The notes: generated from the sequence alone by a model not told the origin. Numbered from the stretch's first letter, positions 12,809-24,959 are shown. The stretch: DNA of 64,000 bases from Forficula auricularia (GCA_024734495.1 JALMQS010000099.1:95281388-95345387); one strand, 5' to 3'. Program-made: numbers and translations.

Positions 12809-13442
12809 CAGTGTTTTGATTTCTGGGTTCCACAAAGGGAGGTTTTTCCCCGCGCCTAGAGGTCAATAAAAGAAAAAATAGAAAAACAAAAATAGTAGTT
12901 ATTATTATCACCACTCAAAAAAATGGTAATGAAAAAAATACTAAATTTAGAGTCTAAGTATTACCTTATAGTCAAATAAAACTATTGATACTTAAGAATG
13001 CGATGAACATTATTATTATTGTCTCAGTGACACCATTTTTGTTGCTAGAGCTAGAGCGTACCTTAACTTTCTTATAATACAACGATTACCTTATATTAGT
13101 AAGAAAATGAAAACATCAATTAAATTGTATTATTATTATTTTGTTTTAAATGATGTTTGAAATAATATTGCTTTTCAAATAGATGAGAATATTATTTATG
13201 AGTATGTATACATTGAATATGTAAAAAATAACCTTTCCGATCTGAAAGGGGCATATGGGTATCCCAATGACATTACCGTCATCGGTGATGGTAGATATGT
13301 TATATTTGGAATCTATAAAAGTAGCATGATGTTGATATTTTGACTAAAAATTAAATATATCATATTTTAGTGCTAGGGGCTTCCTCAGAAATAAATATTA
13401 GTGCTCTAGGGTTCCTCGCTCTACAAAAGGTTGAGAAACACG
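12809..13442. mobile_element. possible hAT-type remnant
   Basis: The left end CAGTGTTTTGATTTCTGG and right end GGTTGAGAAACACGG resemble decayed hAT termini (CAGTGTTTCTCAACC type). No matching 8-bp duplication and no transposase frame were seen, so this is tentative. Confidence 0.3.
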
Positions 13443-13666
13443 GGTTTAAGCAATAAACGACGACTTTGGGGTACTGTTCGAAGAGGAAGGATTGTACTAA
13501 CATGCATGGTTTTTACTCAGATTATGGATTTACCTTTAAGAAAGTGTTCGCCACAAAAAAAGCATTTTTGGAAAAATCTTGACTTTTGTGGTTTTTGAAA
13601 TGACCGATTCAATTATTCAATTACTATCTATTAAAACCCACTATTGTAAACAATTTATTAGTAGTT

Positions 13667-13986
13667 ATTTAAGAATAGAAAATATTAGAATCAGACCTTG
13701 TTATTCTAATTGTAACGACGTTTCGATTTTTCGGCAAGTAAGCCCGGGCAAACGCGCTTATACAAAATAAAAGAATCGATGTTATTATTCTATCTTAAGT
13801 TAATTTATTCAAAATCTTAAGATAAACTTTTTAAGAATAGAAAATATTAGAATCAGACTTTGTTATTCTAATTGTAACGACATTTCGATTTTTCAGCGAG
13901 TAAGCCCGTAAACGCGCTTGTACATAATAAAAGAATCAATGTTATTATTCTATCTTAAGTTAATTTATTCAAAATCTTAAGATATT
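13667..13986. repeat. tandem duplication of about 160 bp
   Basis: Two copies start AAGAATAGAAAATATTAGAA near 13669 and 13831. Each runs through AAGCCCG and ends AAAATCTTAAGATA. They differ by scattered substitutions and small indels. Confidence 0.85.
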
Positions 13987-14550
13987 TAAAAACTTTATAT
14001 ACTCATTATTGTTTCTTTTTTGGTGAGTTCATGAGCCCACCAACAATTTAAACTTGTGGTATACCATCAAAAAAATCCACTTGCCGATTCTTCTAATATT
14101 TTATTTTACTTTAACTATTTCAATATTTGATTGAATGGATTACAGTTAAGAGTCAAAGCGTTTCCATGCATGAATTCCTTCAGAATATTGCTTTGCGGTA
14201 CTTATATCTAAATAATATTTTTGATTTTTTTCATTTGTGCTGATCATCCGGCTGGTTGCCATTTCCTGATCTTTATGCTAGAAGACCGTTGCTTGAAATA
14301 GATCATTTGAATCGACTTTGATTTTAATTATTAGGTAATATAGCTATATTTATTATAATCTGAATGAAATCGTATTTGGAATAATCTGAATTCGTATAAA
14401 CATTGCAAAACAAATAATCAAAAGAGCAAAAATATTTTGCTCAAAAAAATCATCCTCAACACGTAAGGTTTCACTGATCTTCTTGTATCTATCAACAGAT
14501 CGAAGTTAAATTGAAAGTTTCTTTTTGCCGAGAGTAGCAGAATTTTTGAA
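13987..14550. other. gene-free stretch
   Basis: No gene, RNA or repeat recognised. Confidence 0.5.
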
Positions 14551-14755
14551 GGAGACAATAAAATAGTGTGTCTTCTGCTGGAAAAATAAATTTCAACGAG
14601 AGTATAGTTTCGAGGGCTTCGCCCTCTTCATCAGTCTATTTCAATTGATTCACTTGAATTAATGTATGAATGTCAGATTTTACTATGATCTCGTTATAAA
14701 TAAATTAAAAATTTATTTTTCCAGGATAAGACACACTCCTTTATTGTCTCCTTCA
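14551..14755. mobile_element. palindromic element with hammerhead-like motif inside
   Basis: The outer arms are GGAGACAATAAA...TGTGTCTT...AAAAATAAATTT and their complement near 14697-14755. Inside lies the minus-strand motif at 14607-14634. The layout matches the other foldback elements with this motif in the window. Confidence 0.65.
14607..14634 (-). ncRNA. hammerhead-like motif
   Basis: On the minus strand CTGATGA, one A, a perfect stem GAGGGC-GAA-GCCCTC, then GAAAC. The stem II analogue is complete; the single unpaired A before it is the recurring oddity of this family. Confidence 0.5.
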
Positions 14756-14964
14756 ACAGATCTAAGGTTTTCTTAGGATTTTTGAAACATTTTTCTTTTC
14801 TCAAGATTAAATTGAAGGTATTTAGACTACTTGTGAATTCGTTAATCGACTAAAAACCGTTAAAAGTTAGTGAACAATCAACAACCGCCTCTATAAACCA
14901 ATTAATATGTATTTAATTATATAATTTAACATTTTATGGAAGAATTCCAAGTTTATTCATTTAA

Positions 14965-15314
14965 AATCGCGGTTCCTAACCTAGGTGTAATTACCCCTAT
15001 GTCGTATAATAATTATTTGAAGAGAGTAATCAGACTAAATAATATACTAGCACAGAAAAATTTCATAGTCCTCAAAGCATATTTGTTTTTATTGTCATAG
15101 ATTTAGTTAGTTTTCATATTTAAATACTAATTACACCATCAAAGTTCTGCAAATTGAAACTAAAAGAACATTGAAAATTTTTAGTAGAAAACCAAATGGT
15201 AAGCAATCAATAATCCTAATAAGTTATTTTTTTAACAAGAGGTAAAAGACACATGGCTTGCATGGTCATAGAGGTGGTGACAAAACTGCAAAGGTTAGGA
15301 AACACTGATTTAGA
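14965..15314. mobile_element. possible hAT-type MITE
   Basis: GCGGTTCCTAACCTAGG at the left and AAAGGTTAGGAAACACTG at the right are roughly inverted and resemble hAT ends. The duplication was not resolved. Confidence 0.25.
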
Positions 15315-15319
15315 AGAAT

Positions 15320-15958
15320 ACAAATTAAATTGAAATAAGCAAAACTTTACAATTGTCATTATATTTGATTAAATCTATTTACGAAACAATAGCACTACTC
15401 TCTTTCAATAGTTACATTAATATACACATTTAAAATTCAAATAGAAGAATTTCTGAAGGATATTTGTTCTTTATCAAGATAATGAAAAAGCAATTGTTTC
15501 GAAAAATCTAAGTACTTTGAAAAATTTCATTTCTTATTTATCAATTATTTCATTTTCGTGAGAATCACACTTTAAAAATAGTTAGGATTTGTGTTTTCCA
15601 TTTAATGAATGAATAATTGAATAAGGATCAATTTGTCATTACCAAATCTCACTATTTCTCCATTTCTTATTTTTAAACTCATTTCCAATATTGCCCTAGT
15701 TTACACCGGGATTAGACCTTCTAAAAAAAGTGTCCACCAATATTAATAAGGTAGCGCTTACACAATTTACATTTCATGAGAATGAATAAGATTTATTTAG
15801 ATTTATAGTTCAAAACAGAATATTTCGTTAAATATAATAAATTACTTTATTTATTTTGTTAAACACCTACTCTTCGTAAATCTGAGACGACCGGCTAAAT
15901 GGGCAGTTAGTTCCCGAAGCCAAGGGGGTAGAGAGAGAAAAAAATTCCTCTATTTGAA
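15320..15958. other. gene-free stretch before the gap
   Basis: AT-rich, nothing recognised. Confidence 0.5.
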
Positions 15959-16058
15959 NNNNNNNNNNNNNNNNNNNNNNNNNNNNNNNNNNNNNNNNNN
16001 NNNNNNNNNNNNNNNNNNNNNNNNNNNNNNNNNNNNNNNNNNNNNNNNNNNNNNNNNN
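15959..16058. other. assembly gap of 100 N
   Basis: Exactly one hundred N characters, a conventional unknown-length scaffold gap. The flanks (15900-15958 and 16059-16165) are less AT-rich than their surroundings and stay open on the minus strand. They could belong to an exon or repeat split by the gap, but nothing identifies it. Confidence 0.95.
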
Positions 16059-16265
16059 TGACACTTTGATTCAGTTGTGTGCCTAAATCTCCTGTCTTCA
16101 CGTTACAAGGGTCCACCACGGACTTCAGAGGTTGTACCTTCTTGGTGCAACTTCTTCTTGTATCAATATCATTATAAAAAAAAAAAAAGTGTGATAATTT
16201 TTTTTTATTATTATTATAACAAATAGGTAAATTAAAAAAGAACATAATTCTTGATTAAACGTATT

Positions 16266-16616
16266 ACCCCAGTATATAGGGGTGTTTCAGCTTACATTAA
16301 TTGCGGGAAAAGATTTTTTCTAGGATCGTGTGGATCCCCATTAAAAATCGAACTACTAGACCAATTTTGCATTTTTTTAATCGACTCGAAATTTTGTCCT
16401 CTTTAATTTATTATGGGATGGTTATTTATAAAATATGGACCGCTTTCGAGTTATAAGCGAAAAACTGAAAATAGTCCGAAAATTTCGAGGTTTTAGGACC
16501 ACCAAACCCACACTTTCGAGGTCGCAAACTTAGATTTGGCATACCCACGCCATACCAAATGATCCTAGAAAAAAAATATTTAATGTAAGCTGAACCATTT
16601 TTTGAATCCTCTTTAT
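16266..16616. mobile_element. non-autonomous DNA element, copy 1
   Basis: The ends CCCAGTATATA...TTTCAGCTTACATTAA and TTAATGTAAGCTGAA...TATACTGGG are inverted. The interior (GGATCCCCATTAAAAATCGA, TTCGAGTTATAAGCGAAAAA, GATTTGGCATACCCAC) recurs in direct orientation at 61432-61725. There is no coding potential. Confidence 0.65.
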
Positions 16617-16679
16617 ACTGGGCTATATGAAATATATTTAATTACGGTTAGTTTGCCATAAGAAACAGTTTGTCATTGC

Positions 16680-18460
16680 CGTTTCATATCCCATGAGCCC
16701 TGACCTTGGCGGGGTATGCCCCCCCCCCCGTGGGTCTGATCCCTGGCTCCGTGTTGCTCTCGAAGCTCCATGCAAAGACGAATTGACAACGCTCTGATTT
16801 GGCCATCCGCTCGACTTTTACCATATACTTTTGGTTGAGTTTGGTACGAAGGGCCTAGATTTTCATTTTTTGACACTAACCCGCCCCCCCCCCCCCCCCC
16901 CGTGGAGCCTGATCCCTTTGTCCGTGCTACTCGAAAACTATAAAAGATAAATTGACACGTTCTGATTTGGCTTCATCCACTTGGCTTTACCATATACTTT
17001 TTTTTGGTTGAGTTTGGTACAAGACACGATTTTCGTACCTGACACTGGCCGCCCCCACGATAGGTCTGGTCAACGTATTACTCCGAAACTATAAAGATAA
17101 ATTGACACGTTCTGATTTGGCCATCCATGACTTTCATATACTTTTGGTTGAGTTTGGTACAAGGGCTAGTTGTTTTTGACACCAACCACGCCCCCCGTGA
17201 GTCTAGTCCGCACAATGCGTGTTGCCGAAAACTATAGAATGATTGACACGTTCTGGTTGGCCATCCACTTGACTTTCATATGCGCGTTGAGTTTGGTGCA
17301 AGAACCTAGATTTTCGGCTGCAACCACTACAATACCCCCCGTGAGTCCAGTCCTTTGTCGTGGTACTCAAACTATAAAGGTAATTGACACGTTCTGGTTG
17401 TGCATCACCGGCGCACCATACTTTTGGTTGATTTTGTTAAGGCGAATTTTTCGTACGACACTGTCCCTTGACGGGTCTGATCCCCCAATCCGTGTTATAG
17501 CTTCTCAAGAATGATCAACACGTTCTGATTTGGCCATCCACTTGACTTTACCATATACTTTTGGTTGAGTTTGGTACAAGGGCCTAGATTTTCATTTTTT
17601 GACACAACCCCCCCGTGGGCCTGATCCCTTTGTCCGTGTTACTCGAAAAACTATAAAAGATAAATTGACACGTTCTGATTTGGCCATCCACTTGACTTTA
17701 CCGAGCATACTTTTGGCTGAGTTTGGTACAAGGGCCTAGATTTTTCATTTTTTGACACTACAACCCGCCCCCCCCCCCCCCCGCGGGTCTGATCCCTTTG
17801 TCCGTGTTACCTCGAAAAACTATAAAAGATAAAATGACACGTTCACGAGTTGGCCGTATCCACTTGACTTCACCATACTTTTGGTTGAGTTTGGTACAAG
17901 GGCCTGAGATTTTCATTTTTTGACACTACTAACCTGCCTCCCCCCCTCCCCCCGGGATCGGTCCCTTTGTCCGTGTTACTCGAAAACTATAAAAGATAAA
18001 TTGACACGTTCTGATTTGGCCATCCACTTGACTTTGCCATCATACTTTTGGTTGAGTTTGGTACAAGGGAGCCTAGATTTTCATGTCTTGCGACACCACA
18101 ACCCGCCCCCCCCCCCCCCCAAAGTGGTCTGATCCACTTTGTCCGTGTTACTCGAAAACTATAAAAGATAAATTGACACGTTCTGATTTGGCCATCCACT
18201 TGACTTTACCATATACTTTTGGTTGAGTTTGGTACAAGGGCCTAGATTTTCATTTTTTGACACTACAACCCGCCCCCCCCCCCCCCCCCCCGTGGGTCTG
18301 ATCCCTTTGTCCGTGTTACTCGAAAACTATAAAAGATAAATTGACACGTTCTGATTTGGCCATCCACTTGACTTTACCATATACTTTTGGTTGAGTTTGG
18401 TACAAGGGCCTAGATTTTCATTTTTTGACACTACAACCCGCCCCCCCCCCACACATCCTA
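16680..18460. repeat. satellite array with poly-C runs, unit about 135-175 bp
   Basis: About eleven units, each with CGTTCTGATTTGGCCATCCA, TATACTTTTGGTTGAGTTTG, TGACACTACAACCCG, a poly-C run and CTGATCCCTTTGTCCGTG. The middle units (about 17000-17520) are shorter and degenerate. On the minus strand the unit equals the tail of a dispersed repeat present at 24870-24905 and 38120-38165. The frames across it are repeat artefacts. Confidence 0.85.
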
Positions 18461-18660
18461 TTTTGGGCGGTTAGTTTTTGCATTTTTACTCTTCTGGTAG
18501 CCCGCTGATTATGTATACAGAATTTGATTCTAGATTTTTACTTTTTGAACCCCCCCCCCTCAATTTTTGCTTCAGAAAAAAAATATTTTCGTTATTATAG
18601 GTTCATTTTATAGTACATTTCATTTTTCTTGTTTTTTAGTTTGTATTCATATCGATAATA
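18461..18660 (-). repeat. flank of the satellite, part of the same dispersed family
   Basis: GCCCGCTGATTATGTATACA and the segment TTTCGTTATTATAGGTTCAT match, inverted, 30160-30290 in a dispersed copy. The array and this flank together are an expanded minus-strand copy of that family. Confidence 0.55.
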
Positions 18661-19300
18661 ATGAACACATTGTTGTTGCCAAATGGCAACTTATTAACAA
18701 TAATTATAAATATTATATTATTTACAAAAATTTAAATAAATTCATAGATACATATTTTTTTAACCGCTCTTAAACCTAAATTAAAGGGCCTCATCGCCTC
18801 ATATATTGGTATTTATTTCCCCCAAAAATCAAAAAACATAATAAATTTTTAATCGATTTTGCTTGTCAGATCTTTTAATTCATACAAAAAAAAAAAGTTA
18901 AAAAATTAAATTTATTATAAATACTTTGTTAAATATTTTTGGTTTGTCATGTATAAACAGTTATTGGCTATTGGTTAATTACTTAAATAAAATAAAATAG
19001 TTTAAATTTAAGTATATTTTAGTTAAAAAAAGATGTATTAAAAAAAAAAACGCTTTCACATTTATATATAGGATGGAAATTTCCCGAATATTTTCTCCAA
19101 CATAATAAAATTTTGAAAGTGACTAATAAAAACAAAAACTTTCTTCGCTAAATCTTTGATTAACAGTTTATTTTATTAATTTTTAAAGAGTTAGGTGTCA
19201 ATTCAAGGTGAAACATTTTTAAATAAGAGTAAATATACCTAATTGCAAAGTAGGTTTTCACAAAAAAAAAAAAACAACTTATATTTTGAGTTTTACTCGA
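18661..19300. other. gene-free AT-rich stretch
   Basis: No gene or structured RNA seen. Confidence 0.5.
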
Positions 19301-19507
19301 TATACAAGCCGTCCCATCTCAAATGGCCCACCAATATTTTCTCTTTTTAAATAAAATTATGCTAATTCACGATAAATTTAATTTAAATATTTATTTTTAT
19401 TATCATTTGGAACAACATTTTAAACAATTTAAAATATTTTATTGTAACATTTAACTTAAAATTATTTTTTAATTGTTAAAAACAAGGAAAACATACAAAA
19501 TCAACCT

Positions 19508-20583
19508 TTACCCCTGTGTGACGTCGCCTTTATTTTTAATTACGGCTTGAATTCTTTTGGGCAAGGTACTTATTAAGTTGACACTCATCTTGAGTGAAAG
19601 TATCCCAAATATTTTGAAGTTTGTGTTTTAATTCGACTACGTTTCTAGTTGGTTGTATTCGTAATAGCTTTTTCATTGTGTGCCAAAGAGTTTCTATTGG
19701 TGACAAGTCGGGACTGTTTGCCATCCACTCCAAAAGTGGAACATTATGATTAGAAAGCCATTTTAAAGATTTTCTTGGTGTATTGCAGGCCGCCCCGTCC
19801 TGTTGGAACACAAAATTATTATTATTCTACAATGCATCTGCCATTGTTGGAAGTAACGATTTTTTTAAAATCTCTAAATATTTATTGGTGTTTACAATTC
19901 CATCAATGAAGTTAAGTTTTCCAACACCTCTAGCAGACATTGAACCCCATACCATAACTGAAGCACGAAATTTTACTTTCTTTTTTAAACAATCTGAATT
20001 GAAAGCTTCATTTTTCTGACGAATAACTCTGCTTCGATTGACCCCAACACAAACTTCAAAACGAGACTGATCACTCCAATGGACACTATTCCATTCATCA
20101 CTCGTCCAAATGATGTGACTTTTAGCCCATTTAAGTCGGTTTTTCTTTTGTTTTAATGTCAAGAAGAGTGGCTATTCTTTCGCCTAAAAAAAAAATTGTA
20201 AAATTACAAAAAAAAATTTGGAATAAAATTACCTTGTAAGTTTTAAAATCTAACTTAAGGGCTTCTCTATGGTACGTGGATCTTGAAACACTTCGCCCCA
20301 CACCATCGTTCCAAAGAACAGATAATTCTCCATAGTTCGAACGCCTGTTTTTTCTAATAATCTTCTTCAATGCCCGTCTATCAGCATCTGATATTTTGGA
20401 TTTAGACGCATACCGAGGTTTTGTAGCTATTGTACTCGTTGTTTTATAAACTCGAATAATATTTCTGACAGTAAACTTTGATAAATTAACTAGATCGCCA
20501 ATTTCTGCGTTTGATTTTCCCTTTTTAAATAAATTGATAATAATTGAGTGAATTTTTTCGTCAACAACCTTTCCACGAGTCAT
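19508..20583 (-). pseudogene. Tc1-like transposase, DD34E, with a 61-bp intron
   Basis: It would cut and paste its own element in the nucleus. The start is placed at the Met of MTRGKVVDEK (20583), since the frame upstream lacks family similarity. An N-terminal helix-turn-helix region is followed by the catalytic triad: Asp in HWSDQSRFEV, Asp in FQQDGAACN, and Glu in SPDLSPIETLW, 34 residues after the second Asp. Two blocks of the same frame are separated by a GT...AG segment (20172-20232). Removing it restores the usual family continuity ending in RLKWAKSH. Two defects remain: an in-frame TAG at 19827-19829, and a one-base shift near 19580 after DECQ. The intended stop is probably at 19508-19510. 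Expected length is about 338 residues, normal for Tc1. Confidence 0.88.
20172..20232 (-). other. short intron in the Tc1 transposase
   Basis: The donor is AAG/GTAATT and the acceptor is GAATAG/CC on the minus strand, with a T-rich tract upstream of the acceptor. A nearer AG (TTTAG/GCG) would leave an in-frame TAG, so the downstream AG is favoured. The exact fit of phase and family sequence is the evidence; transcripts are not available. Confidence 0.65.
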
Positions 20584-20905
20584 TTTTACTAATAATAAAC
20601 AAAACAAACTTTATTTTGTTGGAAAAAGGCAAAGCCTAATTAATTATTTCACATATTCAAAGATTCTTTAAAAAAAAAAAATCGTGAAAAGCAAAAAACT
20701 ATTTTTTATATAAAAATATGTTTTTAACAATTAAAAAATAATTTTAAGTTAAATGTTACAATAAAATGTTTTAAATTGTTCAAAATGTTGTTCCAAATGA
20801 TAATAAAAATAAATATTTAAATTAAATTTTACAGTGAATTAGAATAATTTTATTTAAAAAGAAAAAATATTGGCGGGCCAATTGAGATGGGACGGGGCTC
20901 GTATA

Positions 20906-21640
20906 TTCGGGTCAGGAGTTCACAAGATATTCTTGCTTATTTTATTGTTATCGTTATTTTAATAGAATATTAATATTTTATGTGAAATCATTCTTTATTT
21001 AATTATCATTTTATTTGTAGGGTGTTATTTTAAATAAATAAAAAAATAAAAAACAATATTATAATGAAAGTATTATAAGACTGAAACAATAATGCTATAA
21101 TAAAAGCATTGTGAAGTTGAAATCCACTTTAGATGTAGAATTAGTTAAAAACATAAACCTACTTATAAATTGACATATATAACTATTTTATTAAAATGAT
21201 AATATAATAGTAACATACTTTTTAAAGCTTTGTCTTCATCTTTTGTTCGATTATCTAAATAAAAAATTTCCAATTTGCAAAATAAAGTCAAAATAGACGC
21301 TTTTGTCATTAAACAATACAAAAAATAATGCAATAAATTCTTTTATTTCCAATAACTAGGTCCAAAAGGTGTGGTGGAGCGCTTCTTTGAGAAGCAACGT
21401 AGTTTTAATTAATTTCGACAAAGTGCTCCCCCCCCCCCACACACACGTTTTTTGACTTAGTTATTGAACATAAAAAAAAGGTTATTACATTATTTTTTTT
21501 ACTTGCATTACTGACAAAAACATGACTTTTAGTTTTTTTAAACTATAATTTATTTGTTTACTTTTTTTTTTTAAAATGGGTACAATTCTACGCGTACATC
21601 GCTAATCTAAAACTAAATTTAACAAAAGTCTAGTATATTT
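20906..21640. other. gene-free stretch
   Basis: AT-rich; a short poly-C run near 21428. Nothing else recognised. Confidence 0.5.
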
Positions 21641-22440
21641 TTCCCAATTCCACCCCCTTTTGTTATTTTTTGTATTTTTACCCTTCTTAGGGCCCACAGG
21701 ATGATGTAGGTATACAAATTTCTGTTGTGTTTGGACCAAAGAGGGCAATAATTTCCACATTTAGCCCCCTCCCCTTGTTAATTTTTGCATTTTTACCCTT
21801 CTGGGCGCCCACAGATGATGTATACAATTTTTGTTTGAGTTTAGAACAAATGGGCTATAATTTCCAAATTTTTCCCTCTCCCCTTGTTAATTTTTGCATT
21901 TTTACCCTTCTGGGCGCCCACAGATGATGTATACAAATTTTGGTTGAGTTTTGACCAAAAGAGGCTATAATTTCCAAATTTTTCCCTCTCCCCTGGTTAA
22001 TTTTTTTATTTTTACCCTTCTGGGGACTCACAGATGATGTATACAAATTTTTATTGAGTTTGGACCAAAGGGGCCTATAATTTCCACATTTAGCCCCCAC
22101 TCCTGGTTAATTTTTGTATTTAAACCCTTCTGAGGGCCCACAGATGATGAATACATATTTTGGTTGAGTTTGGATCCAAAGGGGCTATAATTTCCAAATT
22201 TCTTCCCTCCCTTGTTAATTTTTGTATTTTTACCCTTCTGGGCGCCCACAGATGACGTATACAAATTTTGGTTGAATTTGGACCAAAGAGAGTTATAATT
22301 TTCAAATTTCGCCCCCTCCTGGTTAATTGTTATTTTTACCCTTTAGGGGGTCCACAGAAGATGTATACACATTTCGGTTGTAATTGGACCAAAGAGGGCT
22401 ATAATTTCCAATTTCGCCACCCCCCTGTAATTTTCACCTC
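21640..22440 (-). repeat. tandem array, unit about 110-122 bp
   Basis: About seven units with TTTACCCTTCTGGGCGCCCA, CAGATGATGTATACAAATTT and GGCTATAATTTCCAAATTT. On the minus strand the unit (CAAACTCAACCAAAATTTGT ... TACATCATCTGTGGG) matches the internal repeat of the dispersed family at 24620-24800 and 37880-38060. It is an amplified piece of that element. Confidence 0.85.
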
Positions 22441-23410
22441 GATTGTATACAATTATTGCGTCGTATTGTCACACAGACCAAGACAAATACATCCATACTT
22501 TCAAATCAATACGAATTAGAAATAGGATAAAATTGACTTTCTTGAAGCTTATATAAAGCGTGAAATGAAGGGAAAGCCTTCGGAATTCTAATTTTGCATA
22601 TGTTTTGTTCTTTCTAACAAGCAGACGGCCCATTGAGTTATACTGGGAAACCGAAAATTCCGATACGCTATCTAGTGGTCTAAATTGAAACTTAGCCACT
22701 GTAGGGCAAAAAATTTAGCCACGCTTCTCTATCAAGGCTCCCAATAGCTTATTATTTAAAAAATATTGCTTCTCTAATCAAAAATATTAATTTTTTTATT
22801 TTCTTAATCCATTAGTACCTGGAGCCACCGAGCGATGAACGGTAACCAAATTAAAAAATATACAAATATATATAGTACACGCCCTCTAGATCCCCCCAAC
22901 CCGGAACCCCCACAATTGCACCCGCCACAATCACCCCACCATGCACCCAGTTTTTCAATTTCTAGCTTTCTAATGGTCCACATATTATGTGTATATTTGT
23001 TTATACTCATACACCAATTTGCCCACATTCGCTCATATTGATAAACATTATAAAAAATTAAATAAGAAAATAATAATAAAAAAAAAATAATCGTATAGGA
23101 TCTGAAATAAAAACTTAAAATTAAATAAGATTTGCTTCCATGTTATATAAAAAAAAGCCAGTTCAAACACTTTATTTGTAAACACACCTGTTTTGTTATG
23201 AATCCACCTGTAATGTTATGATTTAGACACCTGTTAATTAAATTTTAATATAATATATTAATATATGTTATAACCTATTAGTGGGTTTTAAAATTAAAAA
23301 AACAATTAATAAATAAAAGATAATTGAAAAAAATGTAAACAAACTTTTTTATTGAGATGTTCATCTATCAATAATTACTTTAATTAAGAAAAGATCAATT
23401 AAGATGAAAT
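22441..23410. other. gene-free stretch upstream of the first detected serpin exon
   Basis: I looked here for an N-terminal serpin exon and found none. A pyrimidine-rich, C-rich stretch is present at 22883-22950. Confidence 0.4.
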
Positions 23411-23600
23411 TTGTCGAGGTCCAGACCTAGCCCGATCGTTTTCTCATCCTCAAAACTTGTTAATAGAGCTGGTTTCATCAAAATCGGTAGAGCCGTTTTC
23501 AAAATAGAACTAAGATACAAATATACAAACAAATATATATATACAAACAATTTTGCTCGTTTAATAAGATTAGATTATCTATATGAAAGTGAAATAAACT
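23411..23600. repeat. tail of a dispersed repeat in the serpin intron
   Basis: TTTCATCAAAATCGGTAGAG followed by CCGTTTTC and TTGCTCGTTTAATA resembles pieces at 34960-35010, 35550-35575 and 54450-54510. This phrase is common at the 3' part of non-autonomous insect elements. Confidence 0.4.
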
Positions 23601-23632
23601 GAAAAAATAATATATCTCTGTTTTGTTTTTAG

Positions 23633-23929
23633 GAAAAGGTTGATTTGATGAAGGCTTATCAGCTTGAGCGGTACACACAAGCCTCTCGTGCAATCAATGG
23701 CTCTGCGAGTTACGAATTTCGATCGGCCAATCGAATTTTTCCATCGAAAAAATTCCCTCTTCGTGAATGTATGGCCAATTTGTTCATGAACCAACTGGAG
23801 CCGCTAGATTACGATAGTCCTGAGGAAGCCCGACAAAGGATCAACTCATGGGTAGAAGAACAGACTAAAGGACATATTAAAAATATAATTCCGGGCGGAC
23901 AACTGGATTCCAGCACTACAATTGTTTTG
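23633..23929 (+). CDS. serpin, first detected exon (internal)
   Basis: Serpins trap serine proteases by inserting a cleaved loop into a beta-sheet; extracellular insect members control clip-protease cascades. This 297-nt exon has acceptor TTTTTAG/GAAAAG and donor TTTTG/GTAAGT and encodes 99 residues in phase 0. Family landmarks are the strand region FRSANRIFPSK and helix F, INSWVEEQTKGHI, followed by LDSSTTIVL. It joins the exon at 27161 in frame. Met residues near the exon start are internal, because open sequence and a splice acceptor precede them. The fold's first helices and any signal peptide, roughly 60-90 residues, are missing; no matching exon was found upstream. The exon is GC-balanced, unlike the surrounding introns. 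Confidence 0.9.
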
Positions 23930-24054
23930 GTAAGTACAACAATGATTAAAAAAGATTTTCTCAAAATTTTGCTTGATAAATAGGGTGGCAAAGCATTATT
24001 GAGCTATAATACAGAAATTATTTTTTCACTTTTTAAACATGATTTTTTTTTCCG

Positions 24055-24905
24055 TCTATATGTAGGGAATTCGAAACCTTTTGTAAGACAAAATGCTTGT
24101 ATATCCTATACAGGCAATGACGTAGCCAGAAAATTTTTATGGGGGGTGAGGGGGTCAACCTACAAAGCAAAATATTTAGTGTAGATTTTTTTACTTTACC
24201 ATACAGGGTATGGTCAAGTATTGTAATCATGCATGAAAAAAGTGGTTTTTTTCCTTGTTTTTTTTTTAAATATCTAAAAAACGGCTTAAACTATTTCGAT
24301 TAAAAAAATTGAGCGAAACCATAGCATTTCGGTCTACAAAAAGCTCTAATAAGTGAACATCGAAAAAATTTAATTTTTTGAGATAATAATTGTTTTGTCA
24401 AAAGTTAGTTATTAATATTATAGTCAGTTAGTTAGTTAGTCTGTGCGTTACCAAATTTGTGTACGAGCTAGCTCAAAAACTAGTGTGAATATCGAAACCA
24501 AATTTCACACGTAGTTTTGGTCCATTGAGATTAAGAGCTGATTAGATTTTGGTGCATATCGACCCAAAATTAAGGGGGGTCGAGGGGGGTTAAAAATTAA
24601 AAATCTAGGTCGTATGAGCAAACTCAACCAAATTTTGTATACATAATCAGTGGACCCCCAGGAGTCTAAAAATGCAAAATCTAACCCCCCATTTTGGGAG
24701 GTCGGAGGGTCAAAAAATGAAAATCTTGGCCATTTACCAAACTCAACCAAATTTTGTATACATAATCAGTGGGACCCAAGAAGTCTAAAAATTCAAAAAC
24801 TAACTACCCCCTACATGATTATAAATAATTTTATTAAATATTAAATATAAGTGAGGGGCCTGTTTGTATGGTAAAGTCAAGTGGATGGCCACATCAGAAC
24901 ACGTC
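24055..24905 (+). repeat. dispersed repeat family, copy in serpin intron
   Basis: It runs from about CTTTACCATACAGGGTATGG (24195) through AAAACGGCTTAAACTATTTC, CTAGCTCAAAAACTAGTGTG and AAACTCAACCAAATTTTGTA to GGTAAAGTCAAGTGGATGGC. The same order recurs at 29750-30420, 37455-38165 and, degenerate, 59990-60310. No protein is encoded. The unit AAACTCAACC...AATCAGTGG is repeated within the copy. Confidence 0.7.
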
Positions 24906-24959
24906 AGCTTATTTATTGAAACAAATAGTCCAGTTAAATTGTGTTTTTACCCGGAAAGT

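Larger units (their letters stand above)
19303..20903 (-). mobile_element. Tc1-like DNA transposon
   Basis: A 1601-bp element flanked by TA on both sides (19301-19302, 20904-20905). The terminal inverted repeats are about 190 bp long (about 19303-19492 and 20714-20903) and near-identical; the outer ends contain GTCCCATCTCAA. It encodes one transposase on the minus strand. Long inverted repeats and near-intact coding sequence suggest fairly recent activity. Confidence 0.92.

Noticed and set aside
17170..18199. Open frames across the poly-C satellite
   Set aside because: They follow the tandem unit on both strands and shift at every poly-C run.
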